This document shows positions 37,381-46,668 of a stretch of 64,000 bases of DNA, in pieces. The stretch lies in contig JAGYJW010000011.1 in assembly GCA_018401435.1 (NCBI GenBank), positions 62,001 to 126,000 of the forward strand. Direction: 5' to 3'. The position numbers and the translations under genes were made by a program. This DNA is from Deltaproteobacteria bacterium (GTDB lineage Bacteria > Myxococcota_A > UBA796 > UBA2385). Positions within the stretch are counted from its first letter, which is position 1, and each line of letters begins with the position of its first letter. The notes under the pieces were generated by a model, which made no database searches, had not been told where the DNA came from, and was given only the letters and a program-made list of their open reading frames with translations.

Positions 37381-37912
37381 TGACAGATGGCCAGCTTGTG
37401 ACCACGACGCAGGCGGCGCGCCACCTGAAGGTCACTCCCCAGACCTTGCTGCGGTGGCTCGATTCCGGGAAGCTGCCGGGCGTTCGGACCCCGGGTGGCC
37501 ACTGGCGCGTCGAATCCCGCCGGTCTCGAAGCCCTCATCGCTGCCCAACAGGGTGGACCGACGCTCGTTCGGCCCAGCGGCCGCAGCATCGCTGTCGTAG
37601 AAGACGACGTTCATCGGGCCGCCGCGCTCTCCCGCATGCTGCGCCTGCTCCAGCCCGACCCTCGATCAGCCTGCGCCGCAACAGGTCGTGTGGGTGGTGA
37701 TGAGCGGGCACCTTTCGCCACCGCGGATCGCGGAGCTGAAGGCGCCCGCCGTCCGGCACATCCTGTCAACGCCCATCGACCCTGAGCAGAGCCGGGTCGT
37801 CCTGGTGGCAGCATTCGCTGACCCAGCCGGGACATCCACGACATCCACGACATCCACGACATCCACGACGCGTTCAATGCCCAAGCGACGGTACGAAGAG
37901 ACCCATGGCTGA
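37374..37912 (+). pseudogene. Excisionase-type HTH plus degraded receiver domain
   Basis: The first ~45 residues form an intact MerR/excisionase-like HTH_17: VTTTQAARHLKVTPQTLLRWLDSGKLPG then RTPGGHWRVE. The frame then breaks (~37510). A second frame gives SGRSIAVVEDDVHRAAALSRML, the beginning of a receiver. After another break (~37680), a third frame gives VVMSGHLSPPRIAELKAP and STPIDPEQ, the end of a receiver. The central phospho-Asp strand is missing, so the receiver is non-functional as read. HTH_17-REC fusions are known as small regulators. The 3' end contains a 9-bp tandem repeat coding STTSTT and overlaps the kinase start by 8 bases. Confidence 0.6.
37829..37868. repeat. 9-bp tandem repeat
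   Basis: Four to five head-to-tail units of ACATCCACG just before the hybrid kinase start. On the plus strand they encode (Ser-Thr-Thr)n at the end of the HTH/REC remnant. A slippage-prone tract; it could vary in length between strains. Confidence 0.8.
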
Positions 37913-40900
37913 CCTGAACACCCCAGAGACCGACAGCGACCGTTTCTTCGAGCTGTCGGAGGACCTGATCTGCGTCGCCGGCACAGATGGCTTCTTCAAG
38001 AGGGTCAGCCCGTCCTTCACGCGTGTTCTCGGGTACTCGGAGGCGGAGCTGCTCGGCAGACCCTTCACCGACTTCGTCCACCCCGACGACCTGCCCGGGA
38101 CCTTGGCCGAGGTCGAGAAGCTCGCCGCTGGCGTAAAGACCATCCGGTTCACCAACCGGTACCGGGCCGCGAACGGCAACTATCGGTCGCTGCGCTGGAA
38201 TACAGCGCCGGATCCCGAGACCGGCCTGCTGTATGCGATCGCGCGAGACACCACCGACGAGGCCAACCTCGGCAACCAGCTCAAGGCGGTCATCGACACG
38301 GTGGTCGACGGCATCATCACCATCGACGCCAGGGGCGTGATTCGCACCTTCAACCCGGCCGCCGAGCGCATCTTCGGCTACGCCCCGGCCGAGGTCATCG
38401 GCACGAACATCAGCACGCTCACGCCCGAGCCGCACCGTTCGCACCACGACGGGTACCTCTCGCGCTACCTCACCACGGGCGAACGGAAGGTCATCGGCAT
38501 CGGCCGCGAGGTCGAGGGCGTGCGCAAGGACGGCTCGCGTTTTCCGCTCGAGCTGTCGGTGAGCGAGATGCACGTCGACGGCGAGCGCATGTTCACCGGC
38601 ATCGTCCGCGACATCACCAAGCGCAAGGTCGCAGAGGAGGCCCTCGCGCAGAAGCACCAGGAGCTCGAGGCCGCGGCCCGCATCGACCGAATCGGCGCGC
38701 GCGTCATGGTGGCGCTCAACCGACAGGACGACGCGACCACGCCGGGCGCCGAGGTGCTGCGCGTGCTCGCCGACGAGGCCGGCTACCGGCCGCTCGCCCT
38801 CTACGCCTACGACGAATGGCAGGGCGGGCTCATTCTCTCCGCAGGCCTGAGCCTGGCGCCGGGTAGCGAGCAGAAGCGGTTCAAGATTGGCGAGGGCCTG
38901 GTGGGTGAAGCGGCGGCGCTGCGAAAGCCGATATTCATCGATGGCGCGGCGAATGCCCCCTTCGCCCTCGACACCGGCGTCGGCATGGTCGGGGCCGCGA
39001 CGCTATTCGCGCTGCCGCTGTTGCACCGTGAGAAGCTCCTCGGCGTCATCGCTGGTGCCTCGCACGCCCGGCTCTTCGACCGGGAGCGCTCGTGGCTGAC
39101 GCAGGTCGCCGCGCAGGTCGCCGTGGGCCTGCACGCCCTCAACCAGTACCAGGAGCTCAAGGAGCTGTCGTCGCAGCTCAACGAACGCTCACGCGAGATC
39201 GAGGCGCGGAACGTAGAACTGGCCCGGGCGAGCCGCCTCAAGTCGGAGTTCCTGGCGAGCATGTCCCACGAGCTGCGCACCCCGCTCAACGCCATCATCG
39301 GCTTCTCCGAGGTGCTCAAGGATGGCGTGCTTGGCGACCTGCCGCCGGAACAGCTCGACTACGTCGCCGAGATCTTCCAGAGCGGGCGGCATCTGTTGTC
39401 GCTCATCAACGACATCCTCGATCTGTCCAAGATCGAGGCCGGCAAGATGGAGCTCTATGTGGAGGCGGTGAACATCCCGTCGCTGGTGGGCAACGCGCTC
39501 ATGATCCTGAAGGAGTCCGCCGCCAAGGGCGGTGTCACTGTGACCCAGTCCATCGCTCCCGAGGTCGTGAGCATCGAGGCGGACGGCCGGAAGCTCCGGC
39601 AGATTGTCTACAACCTCCTCTCAAACGCGGTGAAGTTCACCCCGCAAGGCGGAACGGTGAAGGTCGAGGTGACGGCGCAGGGGGCCGACGTCGAGTTCGC
39701 GGTGGTGGACTCGGGGATCGGCATCTCGCCGGCGGACCAGCAGCGGCTGTTTCGCGCCTTCGAGCAGCTCGACGGCGGCATCGACCGGAAGTTCGAGGGC
39801 ACGGGCCTCGGGCTCGCCATGGTCAAGAGCCTGGTCGAGCTGCACGGCGGCACGCTGGGCGTCACGAGCGAGGTCGGCAAGGGCAGCCGCTTCTGGGTGC
39901 GGCTGCCGCGCTTGCGCGAAGGCGCGGTGGCGCCCGTCGAGGCGCCGTCGGGACTCGCGCAGGTTGCCGCGACCTCGGGCGCGGCGGCTCCGCGCGTGCT
40001 GGTCGTGGACGACGACCCTGCTGCGCTCAGCCTGGCTCGGCAGTGGCTCTCGAAGGAGGGCTATATCGTCGACACGGCGACGGACTGCGACCTGGGCTGG
40101 GCCATGCTCGAGCGCGAGGCCTACGACGCCATCCTGCTCGACATCCTGTTTGCGCATGGGCCCGGAGGTTGGGAGTGCCTGGTCAGCCTCAAGGAGTCAG
40201 ACGAGCTGTCGACCATCCCGGTCGTGATCGTCTCCATCGTCGCCGAGCTCGAACGCGGCCTGGCGCTCGGAGCCGTTGAGGTGCTGCAAAAACCCGTCGC
40301 CGGGACCGAGCTGATTCGCGCGGTCGATGGCCTCGGGCTTCTGCCCGACAAGCGCGGAGAGGCCATCCGGGTCCTGGTCGTGGACGACGACCCACGTGCC
40401 GTCGAGCACATCTCCAAGCGCCTCGAACAGGCGAGCATGGCGGTCACGCGCACCTATGGTGGAGCGGACGCACTTGCGGCGGTGGCCGATGGCGGCTTTG
40501 CGGCGGTGGTGCTCGACCTCATGATGCCGGAGGTCTCTGGCTTCGACGTGCTGCGGGAGCTGCGGGCGAACCCAGCCACGCGCGATCTGCCCGTCATCAT
40601 CCTCACCGCGAAGGTGCTCGAGCCGGCCGAGCGGGCGGCCATCGAGAAGTCGGTGTCAACGGTCCTATCCAAGAGCAGCTGGGATGAGCGGACGTTCTTG
40701 CAGTTCGTGCGCGGGGCCATCCAGGCCCGAAAGCGTCGGAAGGCAGGGCCCGCACAGACTGCGTCGCTGGCGCATGGGGCACCGCAAACGCCATCCTCGC
40801 CTCCCGGAGGGCAGCTGCGAGTCCTGGTCATCGACGACGAGAGCACTGCCCGCGACCTGCTCCGGCTCTACCTTGAGGACGCGGGCTTCGCGGTGACGCT

Positions 40901-41579
40901 CGCCGCGAGCGCCGACGAGGCGCTGACCAGGCTCGATGGCCTTCGGCCCGACCTCATCACCCTCGACCTGACCATGCCCATCACAGATGGCCTGTCGTTG
41001 CTCACGGCCCTCGCGGGGGACGAGCGCCTGCGCGGCGTGCCGGTGCTCGTGGTCTCCGGCACCGAGAACCCCGAGAAGGCGCTCGGCGTGGGTGCCCAGG
41101 CCGTGCTTGCCAAGCCCATCCGCCGGCACGAGCTCCTGAAGGTGGTCGGTCGCCTGCTCGGCGACACCGACGGGCGCCGCCCCTACGTGATGGTGGTCGA
41201 CGACGACCCCAAGGCCGTCAAGATCGTCAGCTCCTACCTCTCCGACGAGGCCGTCGATGTCGGCTGCGCCTATGGCGGCCAGGAGGCGCTCGCCTCTATC
41301 CGGGTGCGGCGTCCCGACCTCCTGGTCCTCGATCTGATGATGCCCGACATGAGCGGCTTCGACGTCCTGGCCGAGCTGAGAGCCAGGCCAGAGACCGCCC
41401 ATCTGCCGGTGGTCATCCTGAGCGCCCAGGAGCTCACCGCCTCGGACCGGCAGGCGCTGGCCAAGAACGTCCAGGCGACGCTCGCCAAGGCGAGCACCAG
41501 CCGCGGCGACCTGCTCGAGCAAGTGCAGCGCCTGCTCGGCGATGCGCACGCTTCGAGCGCAAAGGGAGTCGGCCGATGA
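37905..41579 (+). CDS. Hybrid histidine kinase: PAS-PAS-GAF-HisKA-HATPase-REC x4
   Basis: 1224 residues, no membrane segment, so cytosolic. PAS1 ~10-123 (SEDLICVAGTDGFFKRVS), PAS2 ~125-245 (VVDGIITIDARGVIRTFNPA), GAF ~255-425 (AGLSLAPGSEQKRFKIGEGL). HisKA has His455 in SMSHELRTPLNAIIGF. HATPase has NLLSNAVKFTPQGG, VDSGIGIS and GTGLGLAMV. Four receivers follow (~697-815, 820-940, 967-1085, 1095-1215) with phospho-Asp in LLDILFAHG, VLDLMMPE, TLDLTMPI and VLDLMMPD. The first receiver has an atypical Asp loop lacking the Met-Pro. The stop overlaps the next ATG. It probably feeds a multistep relay through the following lone receiver and the GGDEF protein (inference from order). Confidence 0.93.
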   Translation: MADLNTPETDSDRFFELSEDLICVAGTDGFFKRVSPSFTRVLGYSEAELLGRPFTDFVHPDDLPGTLAEVEKLAAGVKTIRFTNRYRAANGNYRSLRWNTAPDPETGLLYAIARDTTDEANLGNQLKAVIDTVVDGIITIDARGVIRTFNPAAERIFGYAPAEVIGTNISTLTPEPHRSHHDGYLSRYLTTGERKVIGIGREVEGVRKDGSRFPLELSVSEMHVDGERMFTGIVRDITKRKVAEEALAQKHQELEAAARIDRIGARVMVALNRQDDATTPGAEVLRVLADEAGYRPLALYAYDEWQGGLILSAGLSLAPGSEQKRFKIGEGLVGEAAALRKPIFIDGAANAPFALDTGVGMVGAATLFALPLLHREKLLGVIAGASHARLFDRERSWLTQVAAQVAVGLHALNQYQELKELSSQLNERSREIEARNVELARASRLKSEFLASMSHELRTPLNAIIGFSEVLKDGVLGDLPPEQLDYVAEIFQSGRHLLSLINDILDLSKIEAGKMELYVEAVNIPSLVGNALMILKESAAKGGVTVTQSIAPEVVSIEADGRKLRQIVYNLLSNAVKFTPQGGTVKVEVTAQGADVEFAVVDSGIGISPADQQRLFRAFEQLDGGIDRKFEGTGLGLAMVKSLVELHGGTLGVTSEVGKGSRFWVRLPRLREGAVAPVEAPSGLAQVAATSGAAAPRVLVVDDDPAALSLARQWLSKEGYIVDTATDCDLGWAMLEREAYDAILLDILFAHGPGGWECLVSLKESDELSTIPVVIVSIVAELERGLALGAVEVLQKPVAGTELIRAVDGLGLLPDKRGEAIRVLVVDDDPRAVEHISKRLEQASMAVTRTYGGADALAAVADGGFAAVVLDLMMPEVSGFDVLRELRANPATRDLPVIILTAKVLEPAERAAIEKSVSTVLSKSSWDERTFLQFVRGAIQARKRRKAGPAQTASLAHGAPQTPSSPPGGQLRVLVIDDESTARDLLRLYLEDAGFAVTLAASADEALTRLDGLRPDLITLDLTMPITDGLSLLTALAGDERLRGVPVLVVSGTENPEKALGVGAQAVLAKPIRRHELLKVVGRLLGDTDGRRPYVMVVDDDPKAVKIVSSYLSDEAVDVGCAYGGQEALASIRVRRPDLLVLDLMMPDMSGFDVLAELRARPETAHLPVVILSAQELTASDRQALAKNVQATLAKASTSRGDLLEQVQRLLGDAHASSAKGVGR

Positions 41580-41965
41580 AGAAGATCCTGCTGGTCGAGG
41601 ACAACGCGGCCAACCGCAAGCTGCTCGGCGACTGCCTTCGGCGCGCCGGCCACGAGCTGCGCGAGGCCTCGACCGCGGACGAGGGCATCGCGCTCGCGCT
41701 CGCCGAGACCTTCGACCTGGTGGTGATGGACATCCAGCTCCCCGGCACGGATGGGCTGACCGCGACCCGGCTGCTCCGGGCCAACGACAAGACCCGAGGC
41801 CTGCCTGTCCTGGCGGTGACCGCCCACGCCATGCGTGGCGACGGGAAACGCATCCTCGAGGCCGGCTGCGATGGCTATGTGGCCAAGCCGATTGCCTACA
41901 AGGAGTTTCTTGCCGAGGTCAGCCGCCTGCTGGCCGCGGGCGAGCCCGGTCAGGCGGAGAAGTAA
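41576..41965 (+). CDS. Stand-alone receiver (DivK-like)
   Basis: 129 residues: KKILLVEDNAANRKLLGDCL, the phospho-site VVMDIQLPGTDGL, switch TAHAM and GYVAKPI. The pattern (EDNxxNRKLL, MDIQLPGxDGL) is that of DivK/CheY-type single receivers that shuttle phosphate or bind kinases. Its ATG overlaps the stop of the four-receiver hybrid kinase, and the REC-REC-GGDEF gene starts one base after its stop. This is the same spatial logic as divK-pleD in Caulobacter. Confidence 0.92.
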   Translation: MKKILLVEDNAANRKLLGDCLRRAGHELREASTADEGIALALAETFDLVVMDIQLPGTDGLTATRLLRANDKTRGLPVLAVTAHAMRGDGKRILEAGCDGYVAKPIAYKEFLAEVSRLLAAGEPGQAEK

Positions 41966-41966
41966 C

Positions 41967-43337
41967 GTGGCGTCCAAGGGGAGAATCCTCGTCGTCGACG
42001 ACGAGCGGCGCAACGTCATGCTGCTCTCGATCCGCCTGCGCGCCCTCGGCTACGAGGTGCTGGAGGCCGAGAGCGGCGAGCAGGCGCTCGCGCTCGCACG
42101 CGACCACTACGTCGACGTCGTCCTCACCGACGTGATGATGCCGGGCATCGACGGCCTGGAGCTGACCCGTCGCCTGAAGGCCGACCCAGCCCAGGCGGAG
42201 GTGCCGGTGGTGCTCATCACCGCCCTCGACGACGTCAAGCAACGGACGCGCGGTCTCGAGGCCGGCGCCGACGACTTTCTCGGCAAGCCCGTAAACCCCG
42301 CGGAGCTTGAGCTGCGCGTGCGCGGCCAGGTGCGGCTGCGCCAGCTCCAGCAAGAGCTGCGAGGCCGCATCGAGGTGCTGGGCGGGCAGGCAGCGACGGC
42401 GGGCCGCGTGACCGGCGGCAAGGTCTTCGTGGTCGAGGACGACGCCCAGTGGCGGAACGCCCTCTGCCGCCGCCTCGTCGCCCAAGGTCACGCCGTCACG
42501 AGCGCCGAGGATCTCCGCACGGGCCTCGCGTCCGTGGACGGCGCCGACCCGGACGTCGTCATCGTCGACCTTTGTCTGCCGGACGGATCGGGCGTGGACT
42601 TCATCCGGCAGTTCCGGGAGAGCCGAAGTGGGAATCATGTGCCGACGATCCTGGTCGTCAGCGCCATCGAGGATGCGAAGGACAAGCTCGACGCCCTCCG
42701 GTCGGGTGCCGACGACTACCTCGTCAAGCCCGTCGCTCCGGAGGAGCTCGAGGCGCGCATCCAGGCTCAGCTGCACCGCTCGCGGACGAGCCGCGCCCTG
42801 CGCGATCAGGTCTATCAGGCCAGGCTCGCGGCCTCCAAGGACGCGCTCACGGGCCTCTTCAACCGGCGCTTCCTCGACGAGGATCTGGCGCGTCGCATCG
42901 AGCGGGCCGCCGCCGGTCAGCACAGCTTCTCCCTCGCAATGCTCGACGTGGACCACTTCAAGCGCATCAACGACACCCACGGCCACGGCGTCGGCGACGC
43001 CGTGCTCCGGGCCCTCGCGGCATGCGTCGGAGCCGCGATGCGCGAGAGCAATCTCGTCTGCCGCTACGGCGGCGAAGAGCTCTGCCTGGTGCTGCCGGCG
43101 ACGCGGCTCGACGACGCGGTGCTGTGCCTCGAGCGCTTGCGTGCGGACGTCGAGCGCCTCGCGTGCCCGCCGCTCGCCACGGGCGCCATCACCGTCAGCG
43201 CGGGCGTCGCCGAGTGGGCTCCGGGGGAGACGCCGGGCGACGTGCTGCGGCGCGCGGATGGCGCGCTCTACGCAGCGAAACGCGCCGGGCGCAACCGGGT
43301 GGAAGTCAGCGCGCCCGGCGCGGATGTCTCGCGATGA
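41967..43337 (+). CDS. PleD-like diguanylate cyclase (REC-REC-GGDEF)
   Basis: 456 residues from a GTG at 41967, one base after the preceding stop. REC1 1-120 (ILVVDDERRN, LTDVMMPGIDGL, GKPV). REC2 ~150-265 (VFVVEDDAQW, IVDLCLPDGSGVDF, VKPV). GGDEF ~290-450: DALTGLFNRRFLDEDL, LDVDHFKRINDTHGHGVGDAVL, signature RYGGEEL and AGVAEW. GGEEL is an active-type motif, so c-di-GMP synthesis is expected. The inhibitory I-site position reads RESN, so the Asp is missing and product feedback may be weak. It overlaps the next gene (ATGA). Phosphorylation of REC1 probably drives dimerisation, as in PleD. Confidence 0.93.
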   Translation: MASKGRILVVDDERRNVMLLSIRLRALGYEVLEAESGEQALALARDHYVDVVLTDVMMPGIDGLELTRRLKADPAQAEVPVVLITALDDVKQRTRGLEAGADDFLGKPVNPAELELRVRGQVRLRQLQQELRGRIEVLGGQAATAGRVTGGKVFVVEDDAQWRNALCRRLVAQGHAVTSAEDLRTGLASVDGADPDVVIVDLCLPDGSGVDFIRQFRESRSGNHVPTILVVSAIEDAKDKLDALRSGADDYLVKPVAPEELEARIQAQLHRSRTSRALRDQVYQARLAASKDALTGLFNRRFLDEDLARRIERAAAGQHSFSLAMLDVDHFKRINDTHGHGVGDAVLRALAACVGAAMRESNLVCRYGGEELCLVLPATRLDDAVLCLERLRADVERLACPPLATGAITVSAGVAEWAPGETPGDVLRRADGALYAAKRAGRNRVEVSAPGADVSR

Positions 43338-45490
43338 GCGACCCACGCGCCCAGGCGCTGCCGCACCAGGCTTTGCTCGACGCCCTGACCTACTCGGCCT
43401 GCGTCCTCGACCACGACGGCACGATCGTGGCCGTCAACGCCGCCTGGCGGACCTTCGCCCAGGAAAACGGGGGCGACCCCGTCCGCACCTCTGACGGGAG
43501 CTACCTCGCGGCCTGTGAAGGAGCGACCGGTGCCGACGCATCGTACGCGCGAGTGGCCGCTGCGGGAATCCGAGCCGTCCTGGGCGGGGAGCGCACTGCC
43601 TGCGAGTACGAGTATCCCTGCCACTCTCCCGACGCGCAGCACTGGTTCCTCGCCAAGGTCAGTCGCCTGGAGGGTGGCGAGGCAGCCTCCGCGCTCGTGC
43701 AGCACGTCGAAATCACCCAGCAGAAGGTCCTCGAGTTCCGCCTGCAGCAGTCCCAAGCCTTGGCGCACATCGGCAGCTGGGAGCTCGATCATCGGACGAA
43801 CCGGGTCTGGTGGTCGGACGAAACCTATCGCATCTTCGGCCTTGCTCCTGGGGCGGGCCCGTTGTCCTTCGAGACCTGCAGCAGCGCCGTGCACGTCGAC
43901 GATCGCGAAATTGCCGGCGCGCGCTTCCGGGAATCGTTGGAGCAGCGAGCAGGCTACGACCTTGCGCACCGGCTGCTGTGCCCCGACGGGCGCGTCAAGC
44001 AGGTCAGGGTACAGGTCCGGCACACCTTCGACCCGGACGGCCTGCCGCTCCGCTCGGAGGGAACAATCCAGGACATCAGCGATCTGCAGAAGGCGCAGGC
44101 GCGGTTGCGAGACATCCTCAACAGCATGTTCGCTTTCGTGGCCGTCTGCGATCGCGAAGGCAACGCCGTCGATGTCAACCGCGCGCAGCTCAACGCCACG
44201 GGCGCCAAGCGCGAAGACTTCGTCGGCAGGCCCTTCTGGGAGACCTACGGGTGGTCGTACTCCGCCGAGCTGCGACAGACAATCCGCGCGGTCCTCGCTC
44301 GCGCTGCGAGCGGTGAGACCGTGCGCGCCGACTACCTCGTGCGGATGGGCAAGGAGGTGTTCAATACGATCGATGCCACCTTCGCCCCGCTCCGCGACCC
44401 GAGCGGTCACATCGAAGGTGTGGTCGGCTCGGCCGTGGACGTCACCGCCCAGCGACGCGCGGAGGCGCAGCTCATCGAGGCCCAGCGCATCGCCAAGCTC
44501 GGCAGCTGGGATCTCGACTTGAACACCAACGAGCTCCACTGGTCTCCACAGGTTTTCGAGATCTTCGAGATCGACGAGGCCCGCTTCGGTGCCACCTACG
44601 AGGCCTTCCTCGACGCCGCTCACCCCGACGACCGGGGGATGGTGCACGAAGGCTTCACGTCCGCAGTCTCGGAGCGCCGACCTTACGACCTGCGCCATCG
44701 GCTCTTGATGGCTGACGGGCGGATCAAGCACGTGCACGAGCGCGGCGAGACCACCTACGACGCCGCCGGCCGACCCCTGCGGACCACGGGTACAGTGCTC
44801 GACATCACGGAGCGGCGGGATGCGGAGCTGCGAGTCGAGGCGGCACTGGAGGAAAAGGAAACGCTCCTGCGCGAGATCCACCATCGCGTGAAGAACAACC
44901 TGCAGATCGTCTCGAGCCTGCTGCACTTCCAGTCGAAGAAGGTGACGGACCCCGCCGCGATCGTGGTGTTCGGCGAGGCGCGCAACCGCCTGCGCTCGAT
45001 GATGCTCGTCCACGAGCGCCTCTACCGCACCGGCGACCTCGCCCACATCGACTTCGGCGACTACCTCCAGGCGCTGACCGAGGACCTCGCCAGCTCCTAC
45101 CCAGCGGCCGGCGCCCGGGTGAGCGCCCACGTCGAGGGGCCGTCACCGAAGCTCCCCGTGGAGGTGGTGCTCCCTGCGGGGATGCTCCTGAACGAACTCG
45201 TCACCAACTCGCTCAAGCACGCCTTCGAGGGCAAGGATGGCGGCGCGGTGCGGGTCGCGATCGGCACCGACCACGACACGCTCGTCCTCTCCGTGGAGGA
45301 CGATGGCGTCGGGCTGTCTGCGCTCTCCCCCGAGCCCCCGACCTTCGGGCTGCAGCTGGTGCAGAACCTGGTCCGGCAGCTCGCCGCGACGATCGAGCTG
45401 GGCCCCGGTCCGGGCACCAAGCTCACCGTCCGCGTCCCGATCTCCGCCCACCTAGCGAGCGGGTCGCCCGCGCCGAAGGAGCTGTCATGA
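43334..45490 (+). CDS. Multi-PAS HisKA_2-type sensor kinase
   Basis: 718 residues. Four PAS-type modules: ~12-125 (SACVLDHDGTIVAVNAAW), ~135-255 (IGSWELDHRTNRVWWSD), ~260-375 (MFAFVAVCDREGNAVDVN) and ~385-500 (LGSWDLDLNTNELHWSPQ, with HPDDR). The kinase core is the HisKA_2 type: LLREIHHRVKNNLQIVSSLLHFQ (His in IHHRVKNN), MLLVHERLYR, then HATPase MLLNELVTNSLKHAF, VEDDGVGL. This class (HWE-like) often phosphorylates small REC partners rather than its own receiver. It overlaps neighbours by four bases on both sides. The following gene has an N-terminal receiver and is the natural partner. Confidence 0.92.
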   Translation: MSDPRAQALPHQALLDALTYSACVLDHDGTIVAVNAAWRTFAQENGGDPVRTSDGSYLAACEGATGADASYARVAAAGIRAVLGGERTACEYEYPCHSPDAQHWFLAKVSRLEGGEAASALVQHVEITQQKVLEFRLQQSQALAHIGSWELDHRTNRVWWSDETYRIFGLAPGAGPLSFETCSSAVHVDDREIAGARFRESLEQRAGYDLAHRLLCPDGRVKQVRVQVRHTFDPDGLPLRSEGTIQDISDLQKAQARLRDILNSMFAFVAVCDREGNAVDVNRAQLNATGAKREDFVGRPFWETYGWSYSAELRQTIRAVLARAASGETVRADYLVRMGKEVFNTIDATFAPLRDPSGHIEGVVGSAVDVTAQRRAEAQLIEAQRIAKLGSWDLDLNTNELHWSPQVFEIFEIDEARFGATYEAFLDAAHPDDRGMVHEGFTSAVSERRPYDLRHRLLMADGRIKHVHERGETTYDAAGRPLRTTGTVLDITERRDAELRVEAALEEKETLLREIHHRVKNNLQIVSSLLHFQSKKVTDPAAIVVFGEARNRLRSMMLVHERLYRTGDLAHIDFGDYLQALTEDLASSYPAAGARVSAHVEGPSPKLPVEVVLPAGMLLNELVTNSLKHAFEGKDGGAVRVAIGTDHDTLVLSVEDDGVGLSALSPEPPTFGLQLVQNLVRQLAATIELGPGPGTKLTVRVPISAHLASGSPAPKELS

Positions 45491-46668
45491 CCGCCGCGCG
45501 CGTCTTCGTCGTCGAGGATGAGGCGATGATCGCGATGGAGCTGTGCGACAGGCTCCGGGCCCTCGGCTACGACGTGCTCGGCCACGCCGCCAGCGGCGAC
45601 CGGGCCCTGCGCGAGATCGCGGAGCACACGCCCGACCTGGTCCTAATGGACATCAACCTCACCGGTCCGCTGAGCGGCCTCGACGTGGCCCGGGGTCTGC
45701 GTGAGCGCCAGCTCGACGCGGCGATCGTCTTTCTCACCGCCTTCTCGGGAGACGAGAAGGTGCGAGAAGCCACCGGCTTGGAGGCGGCTGGCTACCTCGT
45801 CAAGCCGTTCGACGAACGCGAGCTTCACGCCACGCTGCAGGTGGCGCACTTCAAGCGGGCGGCCGACCGCGAGCGCCAGCAACGGCTCGAGGAGCGCCAT
45901 GCGCTGGAGGCGCGCCTCGGGCGCGCACAGAGGGACGAGAGCCTCGGCCGGATGGCGGGCGCGCTGGCGCACACGTTCAACAACGCGTTTTCTGTGATCC
46001 TGGGGCTCGTGGAGTTGGCCCGCAACAGCGTGGGGCAGCCGGCGCAATGCGCCGCTGACCTCGACGATGCGGTTGCCGAGATCGGGCGCTCCGCCGAGAT
46101 CGGCCGGGCGCTCCGACGCTACGCGGGTGGTGAGGTCGTTCAGACTCGCTGCCTCGAGCTCGGCAAGCTCTGTCGGGAGGCGACCGCGATTTTCGAGACG
46201 CTCCTGCCGGAGGGCGTGCGCCTGGCGATGAGCGTGGCCCCCGAGCCCACCTTCGTGCATGCCGACGCGCTCCTCGTGCGGGAGGCGCTGGCGCAGCTCG
46301 TCACCAACGCTGGCGAAGCGATGGCCGGCCGGCAGGGCGAGGTGGCTGTTCAGGTCGGCGTGGTCTCGAGCAACGGGGTTCCCGGCGGCCGCACGTGGCC
46401 CGCCGAGTGGACTGCCGGCGACCGAACCTGGGCGTACGTCGCGGTGCGCGACGCCGGCAGCGGCATCGCGGAGACTGACGTCAACCGCATCTTCGACCCC
46501 TTCTTCTCCACCAAGTTCTTCGGGCGTGGTCTCGGGCTCGCGCTGCTGCTGTCTACCGTCAGGTCCTTGGACGGTGGGGTCTCCGTCGATACTGGACCGA
46601 CCGGGTCGACCTTCAGTATGCTCCTGCCACTGGCTGCCCCAGGTGCGGAGCCCGCAGAGGGATCATGA
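45487..46668 (+). CDS. REC-histidine kinase
   Basis: 393 residues. N-terminal receiver 1-120 (VFVVEDEAMIAMELCDRL, LMDINLTGPLSGLD, LTAFSGDEK, VKPF), close to those paired with HisKA_2 kinases. The linker coiled coil leads to a NtrB-like H-box (RMAGALAHTFNNAFSVILG), then HATPase: LVTNAGEAM, VRDAGSGIAETDVNRIFDPFF and FGRGLGLALLLS. The H-box has FNN where DFNN is usual. It is translationally coupled to the genes on both sides. It probably relays from the PAS-rich kinase to the downstream hybrid protein (inference). Confidence 0.9.
   Translation: MTAARVFVVEDEAMIAMELCDRLRALGYDVLGHAASGDRALREIAEHTPDLVLMDINLTGPLSGLDVARGLRERQLDAAIVFLTAFSGDEKVREATGLEAAGYLVKPFDERELHATLQVAHFKRAADRERQQRLEERHALEARLGRAQRDESLGRMAGALAHTFNNAFSVILGLVELARNSVGQPAQCAADLDDAVAEIGRSAEIGRALRRYAGGEVVQTRCLELGKLCREATAIFETLLPEGVRLAMSVAPEPTFVHADALLVREALAQLVTNAGEAMAGRQGEVAVQVGVVSSNGVPGGRTWPAEWTAGDRTWAYVAVRDAGSGIAETDVNRIFDPFFSTKFFGRGLGLALLLSTVRSLDGGVSVDTGPTGSTFSMLLPLAAPGAEPAEGS

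Noticed and set aside
37829..37868. Possible CRISPR array
   Set aside because: Units are 9 bp, contiguous, without spacers; there are no cas genes in the window.
42449..43333. N-terminal extension of the PAS-rich kinase frame
   Set aside because: The open frame extends over the GGDEF gene but is Arg/Pro-rich shadow; the ATG at 43334 with ATGA overlap is the clear start.
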